DNA of 64,000 nucleotides from Magnetospirillum aberrantis SpK (GTDB taxonomy: Bacteria; Pseudomonadota; Alphaproteobacteria; Rhodospirillales; Magnetospirillaceae). Shown piece after piece: positions 24,864-33,923 of the stretch (position 1 is the stretch's first letter; the number at the start of each line of letters is the position of its first letter). The notes under the pieces are model-generated. The model had not been told where the DNA came from. It saw only the letters and a list, made by a program, of their open reading frames with translations, and searched no databases. The DNA lies in assembly GCF_011022235.1 (NCBI RefSeq), contig NZ_JAAIYP010000042.1:146936-210935 (forward strand). The letters run 5' to 3'. Position numbers and translations under genes: made by a program.

Positions 24864-27800
24864 TTAATCCAATATGTCATAAATCGAATTACGCCGGGGT
24901 TTCCACAGGCCGCGCTCGATGGCCTCGCGGAAACGCGCCTTCATTTCCGCCAGCGCGGCGGGGTTGTTGGCCTGTAAAAAGGCGTGGACGGCCTCGTCGG
25001 CCAGATAGGCCTCGGCCAGCATGTCGAAATGATGGTCCTTGACCGCGCGGGTGGTGGCGGCGAAGGCGAACAGATAGTCCACCGTCGCCGTCATCTCGAA
25101 CGCGCCCTTGTAACCGTGGCGCATGACGCCTTCGATCCATTTGGGATTGGCGGCCCGCGCCCGGACCACGCGGGCGACCTCTTCGTCCAGCGTGCGGATG
25201 CGCGGGCTTTCCGGGCGCGAATGGTCGGGGTGGTAGACCGCCGGGTCGGTCCCCGACACCAGCCGCACGGCGGCGGTCATTCCGCCTTCGAACTGGTAAT
25301 AATCGTCGGAATCAAGCAGATCGTGTTCGCGGTTGTCCTGGTTCTGCACCACCGCCTCGACCCGGCCCAGGCGGTCGCGGAACAGTTCGTGCCCGGCCTC
25401 GCCCTCGCCGCCGGCGCCATAGACCCAGCCGCCCCAGGCGATGTACGCCTCGGCCAAATCGCCTTGGGTGGTCCAGCCCTTTTCGTCGATCAACGCTTGA
25501 AGGCCGGCGCCATAGGCGCCCGGTTTCGATCCGAACACGCGGGCCGCCGCCCGTCCCTCGCCCAGCCGCGCCTTGTCGGCGCGCACGCGGGCGGCTAGCG
25601 GGTTGACGTCGTCGGCTTCGTCCAGCGCCGCCACCGCGCGCACCGCCGAATCGAACAGGTTGATCAGATCGGGAAAGGCGTCGCGGAAAAAACCGGAAAC
25701 GCGCAAGGTCACGTCCACCCGTGGCCGGTCAAGGATGCCGGCCGGCATGATCTCGAAGCCGGTGACCCGGCGCGAACCGGTGTCCCAGGTGGGCCGCACC
25801 CCCATCAGCGCCAGTCCCTGGGCGATGTCGTCGCCGCCGGTGCGCATGTTGCTGGTGCCCCAGGCGGTCAGCGCCACCGCGCGCGGCCACTCGCCCTGGT
25901 CCTGAAGGTGGCGTTCCAACAGCAATTGCGCCGATTTCCAGCCCAGGCTCCAGGCCGCAGGGGTCGGCACCGTGCGGGTGTCGACGGAAAAGAAGTTGCG
26001 GCCGGTGGGCAGCACGTCGGGCCGTCCCCGCGTCGGCGCCCCCGATGGCCCCGGCGGCACGAAACGGCCGTCCAGGCCCTTCAGCAATCCGGCGATCTCG
26101 GCCGCACCGCATTCATCCACCGCCGGGGCCAGATGGTCGCGGATGTGGCTCAGGACCGCCGTGGTGCGCGTCCATTCGGCCGGGCATTGCTGTCCCGCCA
26201 CCAGGGCGCGGGCCAGCAATTCCAGCCGTTCCACGGTGTCGCCCATGGTGCGCCACGGATCGTCCCCGCTCAGAACACTTGGCCGTGCGCCGTTCCAGGG
26301 ATCGCCCAGCACGCAATCCAGCGGGTCGAAGTCCAGTCCCAGGTCGCGGGCCAACGCGCGCAGCAGCGAATCCGCGCCCGCGCCCGATCCGCGCGGCACG
26401 CGGGCCAGGGCCACCAACAGGTCGGTGCGCTGGTCGCCCTGGGGCGACAGGCCGAAAATGTGCAGGCCGTCGCGAATCTGCAATTCCTTCAGCTCGCACA
26501 GGTGGTTGTCCAGCTTGGACAAGGCGGTGTCGGTGTCGTCGGTGGGTTCGATGCCCAGGTCGCGGTCCAGCCCGGCGGCCGAGGTGGTGGACAGGATTTC
26601 CTTGCGCAGGATGGCCAGCCGGCGGGGATCGACGCCGGCCGCCTCGTAATATTCGTCCACCAGCCGTTCCAGCTCACGCAGGGGGCCGTAGCTTTCGGCG
26701 CGGGTCAGGGGCGGCGTCAAATGGTCGACGATGACCGCCGCGCTGCGTCGTTTCGCCTGCGTTCCTTCGCCGGGATCGTTGACGATGAACGGGTAAAGGT
26801 TGGGCAGCGGCCCCAGCACCGCCTGGGGGTAACAGGCGTCCGACAGCGCCAAGGACTTGCCCGGCAGCCATTCCAGATTGCCGTGCTTGCCCATGTGCAC
26901 CACGGCGTCGGCGCGAAACTGTTCGCGCAGCCAGGCGTAAAAGGCGAAATAGCTGTGCGGCGGCACCAGATCGGGGTCGTGGTAGCTGGTGCCGGGATCG
27001 ATGTTGTAGCCGCGCGCCGGCTGGATGCCGACGGCCACCGACCCGAAACGCATCATCGGCAAGCGGAATTCGCCACAGGACAGCTCACCCTTACGGAAAA
27101 AGGGGTCGGCCTCGGGCGCGCCCCAGCGCCGGCGCACCGCCTCCTGAATCTCTTGCGGCAAGGCGTTGAAGAACAGGAAGTAATCGGGAAGCGCCAGGGT
27201 CTCGCGCACCTCGCGCCCGTCCAGCGCCCGCCAGTCGTTGGTGGGACCGGCCTGAAGCGCCTGGACCAGGGAATTGCCGTCGGCGGGCAGATCGCGCACG
27301 CCGTATCCGGCCAGGGCCAGGGCCCGCAACACCTCGACAGTGCCGGCCGGGGTGTCCAGCCCGACACCGTTGCCAAGGCGGCCATCGCGGTTGGGATAAT
27401 TGGCCAGCACCATGGCGACGCGGCGTTCGGCCGGGGTCTTGCGCCGCAAGCGGGCCCATCGCGCCGCCAGTTCGGTGACGTAACGAACCCGTTCGGCCAC
27501 CGGGGCGTGGCGGGCGATGTCGCATTGGCTGAAGGCGTCGCGGCTGGCGGCCTTGAACGACAGGGCGCCGGCCAGGACGCGGCCGTCCACTTCGGGCAAG
27601 GCCACGTTCATGGCGATGTCACGCGGCCCCAGGCCGCTTTTTCCGTCGCGCCACGCCTGTTCGGTGCCGGCGGCCAGCACCACCTGAAGAACCGGACAAT
27701 CGCTGGGGCCGAACGGCGTGTCCTCGGCCTTGATGGGCGAGGCGACGGCGAAACCGGTGGCGTTGACCACCACGTCCACCCGCATCCGGTCCAGAACGTC

Positions 27801-28529
27801 CTCGACGATGCCGGCGCTGGCTCCGTCCTTCAGTGATTGCACGAACAGACCGTGGGCGTTGAGGCCCTGTCCGCGCAGGCCGGTCAACAGCGCGTCCACC
27901 GGCGCGGTGTCGCCCGACAGCACCAGGGCACGATAGAACACCACCACCGCCGACGGCCGCGCCGGGTCCCAGTCGTCCTGCCACCCGGTGTCGGGATAAA
28001 GCCCGGCCGGTGGCAGCGGCCGGGGCTCCAGCCAACCGGTTTGCCGGCCGATCAGGTCGGCGGCGTAATTCAGGAAATGGGTGGCGTTGTCGGGGCCGCC
28101 GAACAGAAGATAGCGCCACAGCCGGTCCTGCGCCTCGGGCGGCACGGTGGCGTCGCGGGCCAGTTCGGCGTCGGGTTTGTCGTCGCCGGGCAGACAGGCC
28201 AACAAGATGCCGCGCCGGCGGCAGGTGGCGGCGATCTGTTCCAGGCCATAGGGCCAATAGGAGCGTCCGCCCAGCAACCGCACCACCACCAGCCGGGCAT
28301 GGGCCACCACCTGCTCGACATAAAGGTCCACCGACATGTGGTGGGCCAGCCGGGTCAGGTTGGCGAGACGCAGCTCGAACGGCGCGCCGGCGCGGGCATG
28401 GGCGGCGGCCAGCGCCGACAATTCGGTGTCGGCGGCCGACAGCACCACCACCTGGCCGGGCGTCTGACCCAGGTCGATGGCTTCGGAGCCGTCGGAAATG
28501 GTGCCGGGCTGGGCGGCGAGAAGGTGCAT
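24864..28529 (-). CDS. cobN: Cobaltochelatase subunit CobN
   Basis: 1221 residues, the size of CobN and related BchH/ChlH-type large chelatase subunits. HMGKHGNLEWLPGKSLALSD, LPNLYPFIVNDPGEGTQAKRR and LDRDLGIEP are conserved CobN/Mg-chelatase blocks, and the C-terminal GYKGAFEMTATVDYLFAF follows. CobN binds hydrogenobyrinic acid a,c-diamide and inserts cobalt with the CobS and CobT ATPase subunits in the late-cobalt pathway. CobS and CobT are not seen here. It lies downstream of cobW across a 105-bp gap that holds an inverted repeat. pstB follows 60 bp after its stop. Confidence 0.97.
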   Translation of the reverse strand: MHLLAAQPGTISDGSEAIDLGQTPGQVVVLSAADTELSALAAAHARAGAPFELRLANLTRLAHHMSVDLYVEQVVAHARLVVVRLLGGRSYWPYGLEQIAATCRRRGILLACLPGDDKPDAELARDATVPPEAQDRLWRYLLFGGPDNATHFLNYAADLIGRQTGWLEPRPLPPAGLYPDTGWQDDWDPARPSAVVVFYRALVLSGDTAPVDALLTGLRGQGLNAHGLFVQSLKDGASAGIVEDVLDRMRVDVVVNATGFAVASPIKAEDTPFGPSDCPVLQVVLAAGTEQAWRDGKSGLGPRDIAMNVALPEVDGRVLAGALSFKAASRDAFSQCDIARHAPVAERVRYVTELAARWARLRRKTPAERRVAMVLANYPNRDGRLGNGVGLDTPAGTVEVLRALALAGYGVRDLPADGNSLVQALQAGPTNDWRALDGREVRETLALPDYFLFFNALPQEIQEAVRRRWGAPEADPFFRKGELSCGEFRLPMMRFGSVAVGIQPARGYNIDPGTSYHDPDLVPPHSYFAFYAWLREQFRADAVVHMGKHGNLEWLPGKSLALSDACYPQAVLGPLPNLYPFIVNDPGEGTQAKRRSAAVIVDHLTPPLTRAESYGPLRELERLVDEYYEAAGVDPRRLAILRKEILSTTSAAGLDRDLGIEPTDDTDTALSKLDNHLCELKELQIRDGLHIFGLSPQGDQRTDLLVALARVPRGSGAGADSLLRALARDLGLDFDPLDCVLGDPWNGARPSVLSGDDPWRTMGDTVERLELLARALVAGQQCPAEWTRTTAVLSHIRDHLAPAVDECGAAEIAGLLKGLDGRFVPPGPSGAPTRGRPDVLPTGRNFFSVDTRTVPTPAAWSLGWKSAQLLLERHLQDQGEWPRAVALTAWGTSNMRTGGDDIAQGLALMGVRPTWDTGSRRVTGFEIMPAGILDRPRVDVTLRVSGFFRDAFPDLINLFDSAVRAVAALDEADDVNPLAARVRADKARLGEGRAAARVFGSKPGAYGAGLQALIDEKGWTTQGDLAEAYIAWGGWVYGAGGEGEAGHELFRDRLGRVEAVVQNQDNREHDLLDSDDYYQFEGGMTAAVRLVSGTDPAVYHPDHSRPESPRIRTLDEEVARVVRARAANPKWIEGVMRHGYKGAFEMTATVDYLFAFAATTRAVKDHHFDMLAEAYLADEAVHAFLQANNPAALAEMKARFREAIERGLWKPRRNSIYDILD

Positions 28530-28553
28530 GTCTAGGGCCGTCCCGAATAGGAA

Positions 28554-28627
28554 ATGACACGGATGGACACGGATGAACGCGGATGGCGGCGGCAGTGTCC
28601 GTGTCTATCCGTGTCCATCCGTGTCAT
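28554..28627. repeat. Inverted repeat built from an ACACGGATGG-type unit
   Basis: Perfect 21-bp arms at 28554-28574 and 28607-28627 with a 32-nt centre. Within each arm the unit ACACGGATGG or its complement repeats at 10-bp spacing, and further degenerate units (GAACGCGGATGG) extend into the centre. It fills the gap between cobW and cobN. It could form a long hairpin in the transcript. Confidence 0.85.
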
Positions 28628-28634
28628 CACATCT

Positions 28635-29654
28635 TCAGCCCGCGATGATTGCTTCGATAGCGGAACGGTCCAGGCCCTTTTGGCCGATCACCACCAGCCG
28701 GCTCAGCTTTTCCTCGCCGCTCTTCCACGGGCGGTCGAACCAGCGCTCGATACGGGCGCCCACCGCCTGCACCACCTGACGCGCCGCCTTGCCCTCGACC
28801 GCCAGGAACCCCTTGAGGCGCAGGATGTCGTGGGCGGCGATGGCGGCGGTCAGCCGTTCGGCCAGGGCCTCGGGATCGGCGATGGTGCCCAAGGTCACGG
28901 CGAAGCTCTCGAAATCGTCATGATCGTGGCCTTCCTCGGAATCGTGGTGGCTGGGCCGCGTCGCCAGATCGTCCTCGGCCGCCGCCGACAGGCCCAGCAA
29001 CACCATGGAATCCACTGCGCTCCTGGTGGTGCGCACCACCTTGACGCCGGGGCGCAGGGCGGCGGCCACTTCGGCCTGGACGCGGTCCAGTTCGGCGGCG
29101 TCCAACAGGTCGGCCTTGTTCAAAAGCACCATGTCGGCGCACAGCAACTGGTCCTCGAACACTTCTTCCAGCGGGTTGTCGTGCTCGGGCTGGGCCATCA
29201 TCTCGGGGGTGTCGGCGAAACGGCCGGCCGCCACCGCACAGGAATCGACCACCGCGACGACGCCGTCGACGGTAACGCGCGAGCGGATTTCCGGCCACTG
29301 AAAGGCCTTGACCAATGGCTTGGGCAACGCCAGTCCCGAGGTCTCGATCAGGATGTGCTCGGGCGGGTTGGGACGGTCCAGCAACGCCTGCATGGTCGGC
29401 AGGAACTCGTCGGCGACGGTGCAGCACAGGCAGCCGTTGGCCAACTCGACGATGTCCTCTTCCTTGCAGCCGGCGGCGCCGCACGACGCCAGCAAATCAC
29501 CGTCGACGCCGACGTCGCCGAATTCGTTGACGATCAGCGCGATGCGCCGCCCGCCGGCGTTTTCCAGAAGATGACGGACCAAGGTGGTCTTGCCGGCCCC
29601 CAGAAAGCCGGTGACGACGGTGGCGGGAACCTTGCGCGCGAGGGGGCGGATCAT
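28635..29654 (-). CDS. cobW: CobW-type GTPase (COG0523 metallochaperone)
   Basis: 339 residues. The G3E GTPase core has Walker A GFLGAGKTT at 16-24, the metal-binding CxCC motif in ANGCLCCTVAD, LIETSGLALPKP and the NKAD specificity motif (LLNKADLL). A short His/Asp-rich stretch (HHDSEEGHDHDDF) lies before the C-terminal CobW_C domain. It is thought to deliver cobalt to CobN. The gene overlaps the cobP stop by four bases (ATGA) and precedes cobN, which supports the CobW assignment over zinc-type relatives. Confidence 0.94.
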   Translation of the reverse strand: MIRPLARKVPATVVTGFLGAGKTTLVRHLLENAGGRRIALIVNEFGDVGVDGDLLASCGAAGCKEEDIVELANGCLCCTVADEFLPTMQALLDRPNPPEHILIETSGLALPKPLVKAFQWPEIRSRVTVDGVVAVVDSCAVAAGRFADTPEMMAQPEHDNPLEEVFEDQLLCADMVLLNKADLLDAAELDRVQAEVAAALRPGVKVVRTTRSAVDSMVLLGLSAAAEDDLATRPSHHDSEEGHDHDDFESFAVTLGTIADPEALAERLTAAIAAHDILRLKGFLAVEGKAARQVVQAVGARIERWFDRPWKSGEEKLSRLVVIGQKGLDRSAIEAIIAG

Positions 29655-30172
29655 GGGGCACCTTTCAGGAAAAGCGGCAGACCGGCGGCGACGAACACCA
29701 CACGATGACAGGTTTGGGCGACACGCTGGTTCACGCGGCCCTGATGGTCGCGGAACTCGCGGCCCAGGCGGGTTTCGGGCACCAGTCCCAGCCCTACCTC
29801 GTTGGACACCAGCACCACCGGGCCGGCGGCGGCGGCCAGAACCTCGCACAATCTGGCGGTTTCCGCGTCAACGTCGCGACCGGCATGCATCAGGTTGCTG
29901 AGCCACAGCGTCAGACAATCGACCAGCACCGGGCGGGCCGGGTCGAGCACGCGGTCCAGGGCCTCGGGCAGGGCCAGGGGTTCCTCGACGGTGTCCCAAC
30001 GCGGACCGCGGCGGTCGCGGTGCAGACGGATACGCTCGGCCATCTCGTCGTCGAAGGCCTGGCCGGTGGCGATATAAAGGGCGTTTCCCCGTGACAGCAG
30101 GGATTCGGCGTAGGTGCTCTTGCCCGAACGGGCGCCGCCAAGCACCAGGGTCGTGGAAGCGGAGGTGGACAT
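29651..30172 (-). CDS. cobP: Adenosylcobinamide kinase/adenosylcobinamide-phosphate guanylyltransferase
   Basis: 173 residues, the standard CobP/CobU size. The P-loop is LGGARSGKST near 11-20. VDCLTLWLSNLM and VSNEVGLGLVP are diagnostic. It phosphorylates adenosylcobinamide and transfers GMP from GTP, forming the activated lower-ligand acceptor. It begins the cobP-cobW-cobN run on the minus strand; the start at 30172 is the only ATG before the P-loop. It is 26 bp downstream of the methyltransferase-like gene. Confidence 0.96.
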   Translation of the reverse strand: MSTSASTTLVLGGARSGKSTYAESLLSRGNALYIATGQAFDDEMAERIRLHRDRRGPRWDTVEEPLALPEALDRVLDPARPVLVDCLTLWLSNLMHAGRDVDAETARLCEVLAAAAGPVVLVSNEVGLGLVPETRLGREFRDHQGRVNQRVAQTCHRVVFVAAGLPLFLKGAP

Positions 30173-30198
30173 GGGCCGTAGTTACCACACCTGCGCGT

Positions 30199-30633
30199 TC
30201 AGAACCACCGGCCCACCTTTTGGGCATAGGTGTCGAACTCGGCACCGAACAATTCGGCCAGGGAGGCTTCCTCGTGGCGGATGAACATCTGGCCCATGGC
30301 GAACACCCATGCCGCCAGCGCCGCGAACGGCGCCGAACTCGCCAGGGATACCGCCAGCCCGCCCAGAATCAGCCCGAAGCCCAGATAGATGGGGTTCCGA
30401 CTCAACCGGAACGGCCCCGTAACGACAAGGGTCGAGGCCGCCTCGTGCGGATGCAAGGTGGTTCCGCGCCGCCATAGCGCCCACGCCGCCCAGAACATGA
30501 GCCCCAGCCCCAAGGCCGCCGGCACCGCGCCCCACGGGTTGCGCGGCGCCATCCGCGCCAGGGGCGCCCACTGGTCGAGCGCCAGCATGGCGCCGGCGGC
30601 GATGGCGGTGATCACCGGCGGATAAAGCCGCAT
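30199..30633 (-). CDS. Isoprenylcysteine carboxyl methyltransferase family membrane protein
   Basis: 144 residues with about four hydrophobic segments. The motif TTLHPHEAASTLVVTGPFRLSRNPIYLGF matches the ICMT/PEMT-like methyltransferase family, with the RNPIYLG loop at the SAM site. HEEASLAELFGAEFDTYAQKV is the conserved C-terminal block. Members methylate small lipids or prenylated substrates in the inner membrane; the substrate here cannot be told. It lies between the yqhD-like gene (6 bp upstream) and cobP. Confidence 0.85.
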   Translation of the reverse strand: MRLYPPVITAIAAGAMLALDQWAPLARMAPRNPWGAVPAALGLGLMFWAAWALWRRGTTLHPHEAASTLVVTGPFRLSRNPIYLGFGLILGGLAVSLASSAPFAALAAWVFAMGQMFIRHEEASLAELFGAEFDTYAQKVGRWF

Positions 30634-30639
30634 GTTTTC

Positions 30640-31797
30640 CTATGCCGCTTGCAGGATGCGCCGCACCTGGTCGGCGTCGATGTCGCCGCGTTCGCCCAGC
30701 GGCAGGCCGCCGCGCTCGCTCAGGCGGCGGGCGATGGCTTCCGGGATGTCGGCGCCCAGGTTGTAGCCGCCCAATCCGGCCGGCACACCGACCGATTCGA
30801 AGAAGTCGCGGGTCTTGGCCACCGCCGCGTCGATGCGCGCGTCCTCGTCGCCGTCGCTCAGGCCCCAGACGCGGGCGGCGTATTGCAACAGCTTGGCGCG
30901 CTTTTCCGGGCGCTTGACCGCCACCACTCCCGGCCACACCGCCGCCAGGGTGCGGGCGTGGTCGATGCCGGTCAGCGCGGTCAGTTCATGGCCGATCATG
31001 TGGGTGGCCCAATCCTGGGGCACGCCCTGGCCGATCAGGCCGTTCAGCGCCATGGTGGCGCACCACATCAGATTGGCGCGGGCCTGATAATCGGGCGGCG
31101 TCGCCATGGCCTTGGCGCCGATCTCGACCAGGGTGGACAGCACCGATTCCGCCAGCCGGTCCTGAAGCGGCGCCTCGGCTGGATAGGTCAGGTATTGTTC
31201 AAGCACGTGGACGAAGGCGTCGACGACGCCGTTGCCCACCTGACGGGCCGGCAGGGAATAGGTGGTTTCCGGGTCCAGCACCGAAAAGCGCGGCATGACC
31301 GAAGGATGGCCCCAGCCCAGCTTCTCGCCGGTTTCGTCGCGGCTGATGACCGAGAACAGATTCATTTCGGACCCGGTCGCGGGCAGGGTCAGCACCACGC
31401 CCAACGGCATGGCGTTGGTGGGCGCCGCCTTGCGGCAGACGATGTCCCAGGGGTCGCCGGCGAAGTCGATGGCCGCCGCCACCAGCTTGCAGCCGTCCAC
31501 CACCGAACCGCCGCCCACCGCCAGCACGTAATCCAGCTTTTCCGCCCGCGCCAATTCGACCGCCTTCATCAGCGTCTCGAAACGGGGATTGGGCTCGATG
31601 CCGGCGAATTCGCGGAATTCCAGCCCGGCCGAGGCCAGCGCCTCGACCACCTGGGCGTGGACGCCGTTCTTCTTGATCGAGCCGCCGCCATAGGCGAACA
31701 ACACGCGGCTGCCCTTGGGAATCTCGCGCCCCACCGCCTTGATCTGGCCCTTGCCGAAGATGACCTTGACCGGGTTGTGGAAGACGAAATTCTCCAT
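30640..31797 (-). CDS. yqhD: Iron-containing (type III) alcohol dehydrogenase, YqhD-like
   Basis: 385 residues, closely similar in length and sequence pattern to E. coli YqhD: ENFVFHNPVKVIFGKGQI, LAVGGGSVVDGCKLVAA, LPATGSEMN. The metal ligands appear in NGVVDAFVHVLEQY (Asp, His), HMIGHELTAL (His) and DHARTLA (His). YqhD reduces toxic aldehydes with NADPH, using zinc; the same reaction is likely here but inferred from similarity. The ATG at 31797 gives the canonical start. It is followed by the small methyltransferase-like gene. Confidence 0.93.
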   Translation of the reverse strand: MENFVFHNPVKVIFGKGQIKAVGREIPKGSRVLFAYGGGSIKKNGVHAQVVEALASAGLEFREFAGIEPNPRFETLMKAVELARAEKLDYVLAVGGGSVVDGCKLVAAAIDFAGDPWDIVCRKAAPTNAMPLGVVLTLPATGSEMNLFSVISRDETGEKLGWGHPSVMPRFSVLDPETTYSLPARQVGNGVVDAFVHVLEQYLTYPAEAPLQDRLAESVLSTLVEIGAKAMATPPDYQARANLMWCATMALNGLIGQGVPQDWATHMIGHELTALTGIDHARTLAAVWPGVVAVKRPEKRAKLLQYAARVWGLSDGDEDARIDAAVAKTRDFFESVGVPAGLGGYNLGADIPEAIARRLSERGGLPLGERGDIDADQVRRILQAA

Positions 31798-31863
31798 GGG
31801 CGTTCTCCAACGTTCAAACCATCGCTTGGCCCCAATGTGGGGGCGATGGGCGAAAGCGCAAGG

Positions 31864-32922
31864 TCAGGCCTTGATTCCCGCCCCGCGCGCTTTCGGCGCG
31901 GCGGGGTCCAGCGGCCAGCGCGGCCGGGGCGCGAAATCCAAGGAATCGGTCAGGCCCAGGCGGAATCGTTCGATTCCGGCCCAGGCGATCATGGCGGCGT
32001 TGTCGGTGCATAATCCCAGCGGCGGCGCCAGGAACGTCAGGCCGGCCTCGGCCGCCACTTTTTCCAGCATGGCGCGCAAGGCGGTGTTGGCGGCGACGCC
32101 GCCGGCCACCACCACATGCCGGCCTTGGGGCCAGTCCTGGCGGAACTGGGCGATGGCGCGCCGGGTGCGGTCGCCGATGGAGTCCGCCACCGCCGCCTGG
32201 AACGCGGCGCAGACGTCGGCCGCGTCCTGTTCCGACAATGGTTGCGCAAGCGTTTCGACCAACAGCCGCACGGCGTTCTTGAGGCCGGAAAAGCTGAAAT
32301 CGCAGCCCGGCTTGCCCTTCATCGGGCGCGGCAGGGCGAAACGATTGGGATCGCCGTGATCGGCGGCCTTTTGCACCAGGGGGCCGCCGGGATAGCCCAG
32401 GCCCACCATCTTGGCCACCTTGTCGAAGGCTTCGCCGGCGGCGTCGTCGATGGTGGTGCCCAGCCGGCGGTATTGGCCGACGCCCAGCACCGCCAGCAAC
32501 TGGCAATGGCCGCCCGAGGCCAGCAACAGAAGATAGGGAAACGGCAAATCGTGGGTCAGCCGCGCGGTGAGCGCGTGACCTTCCAGGTGGTTGACCGCCA
32601 GGAACGGCTTGCCGGCGGCCAGGGCAATGGCCTTGGCGGTCATCACGCCGACCATGACGCCGCCGATCAGGCCGGGTCCGCCGGTGGCGGCCACCGCGTC
32701 GAGGTCGGAAAAGCCGATTCCGGCCTGGTTCATGGCTTCGGCCACCAGCCGGTCCACATGTTCGAGATGGGCGCGCGCGGCGATTTCCGGCACGATGCCG
32801 CCGAACGGACGATGTTCTTCAAGCTGCGACAACACCACATTCGCCAGGATGGCGCGGTCGTCGCGCACGATCGCGGCGGCGGTTTCGTCGCACGATGTTT
32901 CGACACCCAGGATCAACACCAC
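31864..32922 (-). CDS. tsaD: tRNA N6-adenosine threonylcarbamoyltransferase TsaD
   Basis: 352 residues, normal for TsaD. The N-terminal [17 protein letters not shown] is the ASKHA ATPase signature. Metal-binding histidines occur in RAHLEH and NHLEGH, and [12 protein letters not shown] and [10 protein letters not shown] follow. It transfers threonylcarbamoyl to A37 of ANN-decoding tRNAs with TsaB and TsaE. The start is GTG at 32922, preceded by GGAAAGG. It diverges from hemC with a 46-bp gap, a common tsaD-hemC arrangement in alphaproteobacteria. Confidence 0.97.
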   Translation of the reverse strand: MVLILGVETSCDETAAAIVRDDRAILANVVLSQLEEHRPFGGIVPEIAARAHLEHVDRLVAEAMNQAGIGFSDLDAVAATGGPGLIGGVMVGVMTAKAIALAAGKPFLAVNHLEGHALTARLTHDLPFPYLLLLASGGHCQLLAVLGVGQYRRLGTTIDDAAGEAFDKVAKMVGLGYPGGPLVQKAADHGDPNRFALPRPMKGKPGCDFSFSGLKNAVRLLVETLAQPLSEQDAADVCAAFQAAVADSIGDRTRRAIAQFRQDWPQGRHVVVAGGVAANTALRAMLEKVAAEAGLTFLAPPLGLCTDNAAMIAWAGIERFRLGLTDSLDFAPRPRWPLDPAAPKARGAGIKA

Positions 32923-32968
32923 GAAAATCCTTTCCAGAACCGTCGGCTTTTCCTACAACACCAGGGCC

Positions 32969-33910
32969 ATGACGTCCAAAGCAAACAACCCCCGCCTCAC
33001 CCTGGGCACCCGCGGATCGCCGCTGGCGCTGGCCCAGACGCACGAGACCCGCGACCGTTTGGCCGCCGCCTGGCCGGAACTGGCCGAAGAAGGTGCCATC
33101 GCCATCCAGGTCATCCAGACCACCGGTGACCTGGTGCAGAACCGCGCGCTGTCGGAAATCGGCGGCAAGGGGCTGTTCACCAAGGAACTGGACGAATCCA
33201 TGCTGGATGGCCGCATCGACCTGGCGGTCCATTCCATGAAGGACGTGCCCACCGTCCTGCCCGACGGCATCGTCCTGCCCTGCGTCCTGCCGCGCGAGGA
33301 CGTGCGCGACGCCTTTTTGTCGCTCAAATACGCCGGTCTCGACGATCTGCCCGAAGGCGCGGTGATCGGTTCCTCCAGCCTGCGGCGCGGCGCCCAGATC
33401 CTGCACAAGCGTCCCGACCTCAAGGTGGTGAACTTTCGCGGCAACGTCCAGTCGCGTCTCAGGAAGCTGGGCGAGGGCGTGGTCGACGCCACGCTGTTGG
33501 CCATGGCCGGGCTGAATCGCCTGGGCATGGCGGACAAGGCCACCAGCCCGCTGTCCACCGAGTTCATGCTGCCGGCGGTGGCGCAAGGGGCGATCGGCAT
33601 CACCTGCCGCACCGACGACGAGGCGGCGCACCGTTACCTTTCGGCGCTGAACTGTCCCGAGACCATGGTGCGCATCACCGCCGAACGGGCGTTCCTGCTG
33701 ACCCTTGACGGGTCGTGCCGCACGCCCATCGCCGCCCTGGCCGAGCTGGACGGCGACCATCTGTCGTTCCGCGGCCTGATCGTCAGCACCGACGGCAAGG
33801 TCGTGCACGCCACCAGCCGTCAGGGCCGGGCCGCCGATGCCGAGGCCATGGGCAACGACGCCGGCGAGGAATTGAAGCGGATCGCCGGCCCCGGCTTCTT
33901 CAGTCACTGA
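32969..33910 (+). CDS. hemC: Porphobilinogen deaminase (hydroxymethylbilane synthase)
   Basis: 313 residues. LTLGTRGSPLALAQ, GGKGLFTKELDESML and the active-site Asp in DLAVHSMKDVP are present. SSLRRGAQ and FRGNVQSRLRKL follow. The dipyrromethane cofactor Cys lies in DGSCRTPIAAL. It joins four porphobilinogens into hydroxymethylbilane, the precursor of both heme and cobalamin. The ATG at 32969 precedes the conserved start by eight residues. hemD follows 13 bp downstream. Confidence 0.97.
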   Translation: MTSKANNPRLTLGTRGSPLALAQTHETRDRLAAAWPELAEEGAIAIQVIQTTGDLVQNRALSEIGGKGLFTKELDESMLDGRIDLAVHSMKDVPTVLPDGIVLPCVLPREDVRDAFLSLKYAGLDDLPEGAVIGSSSLRRGAQILHKRPDLKVVNFRGNVQSRLRKLGEGVVDATLLAMAGLNRLGMADKATSPLSTEFMLPAVAQGAIGITCRTDDEAAHRYLSALNCPETMVRITAERAFLLTLDGSCRTPIAALAELDGDHLSFRGLIVSTDGKVVHATSRQGRAADAEAMGNDAGEELKRIAGPGFFSH

Positions 33911-33923
33911 ACGGGGGCCGGCC

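Noticed and set aside
28554..28627. Repeat array near cobN as a CRISPR
   Set aside because: The units are about 10 bp, have no unique spacers and form an inverted repeat; no cas genes are present anywhere in the window.
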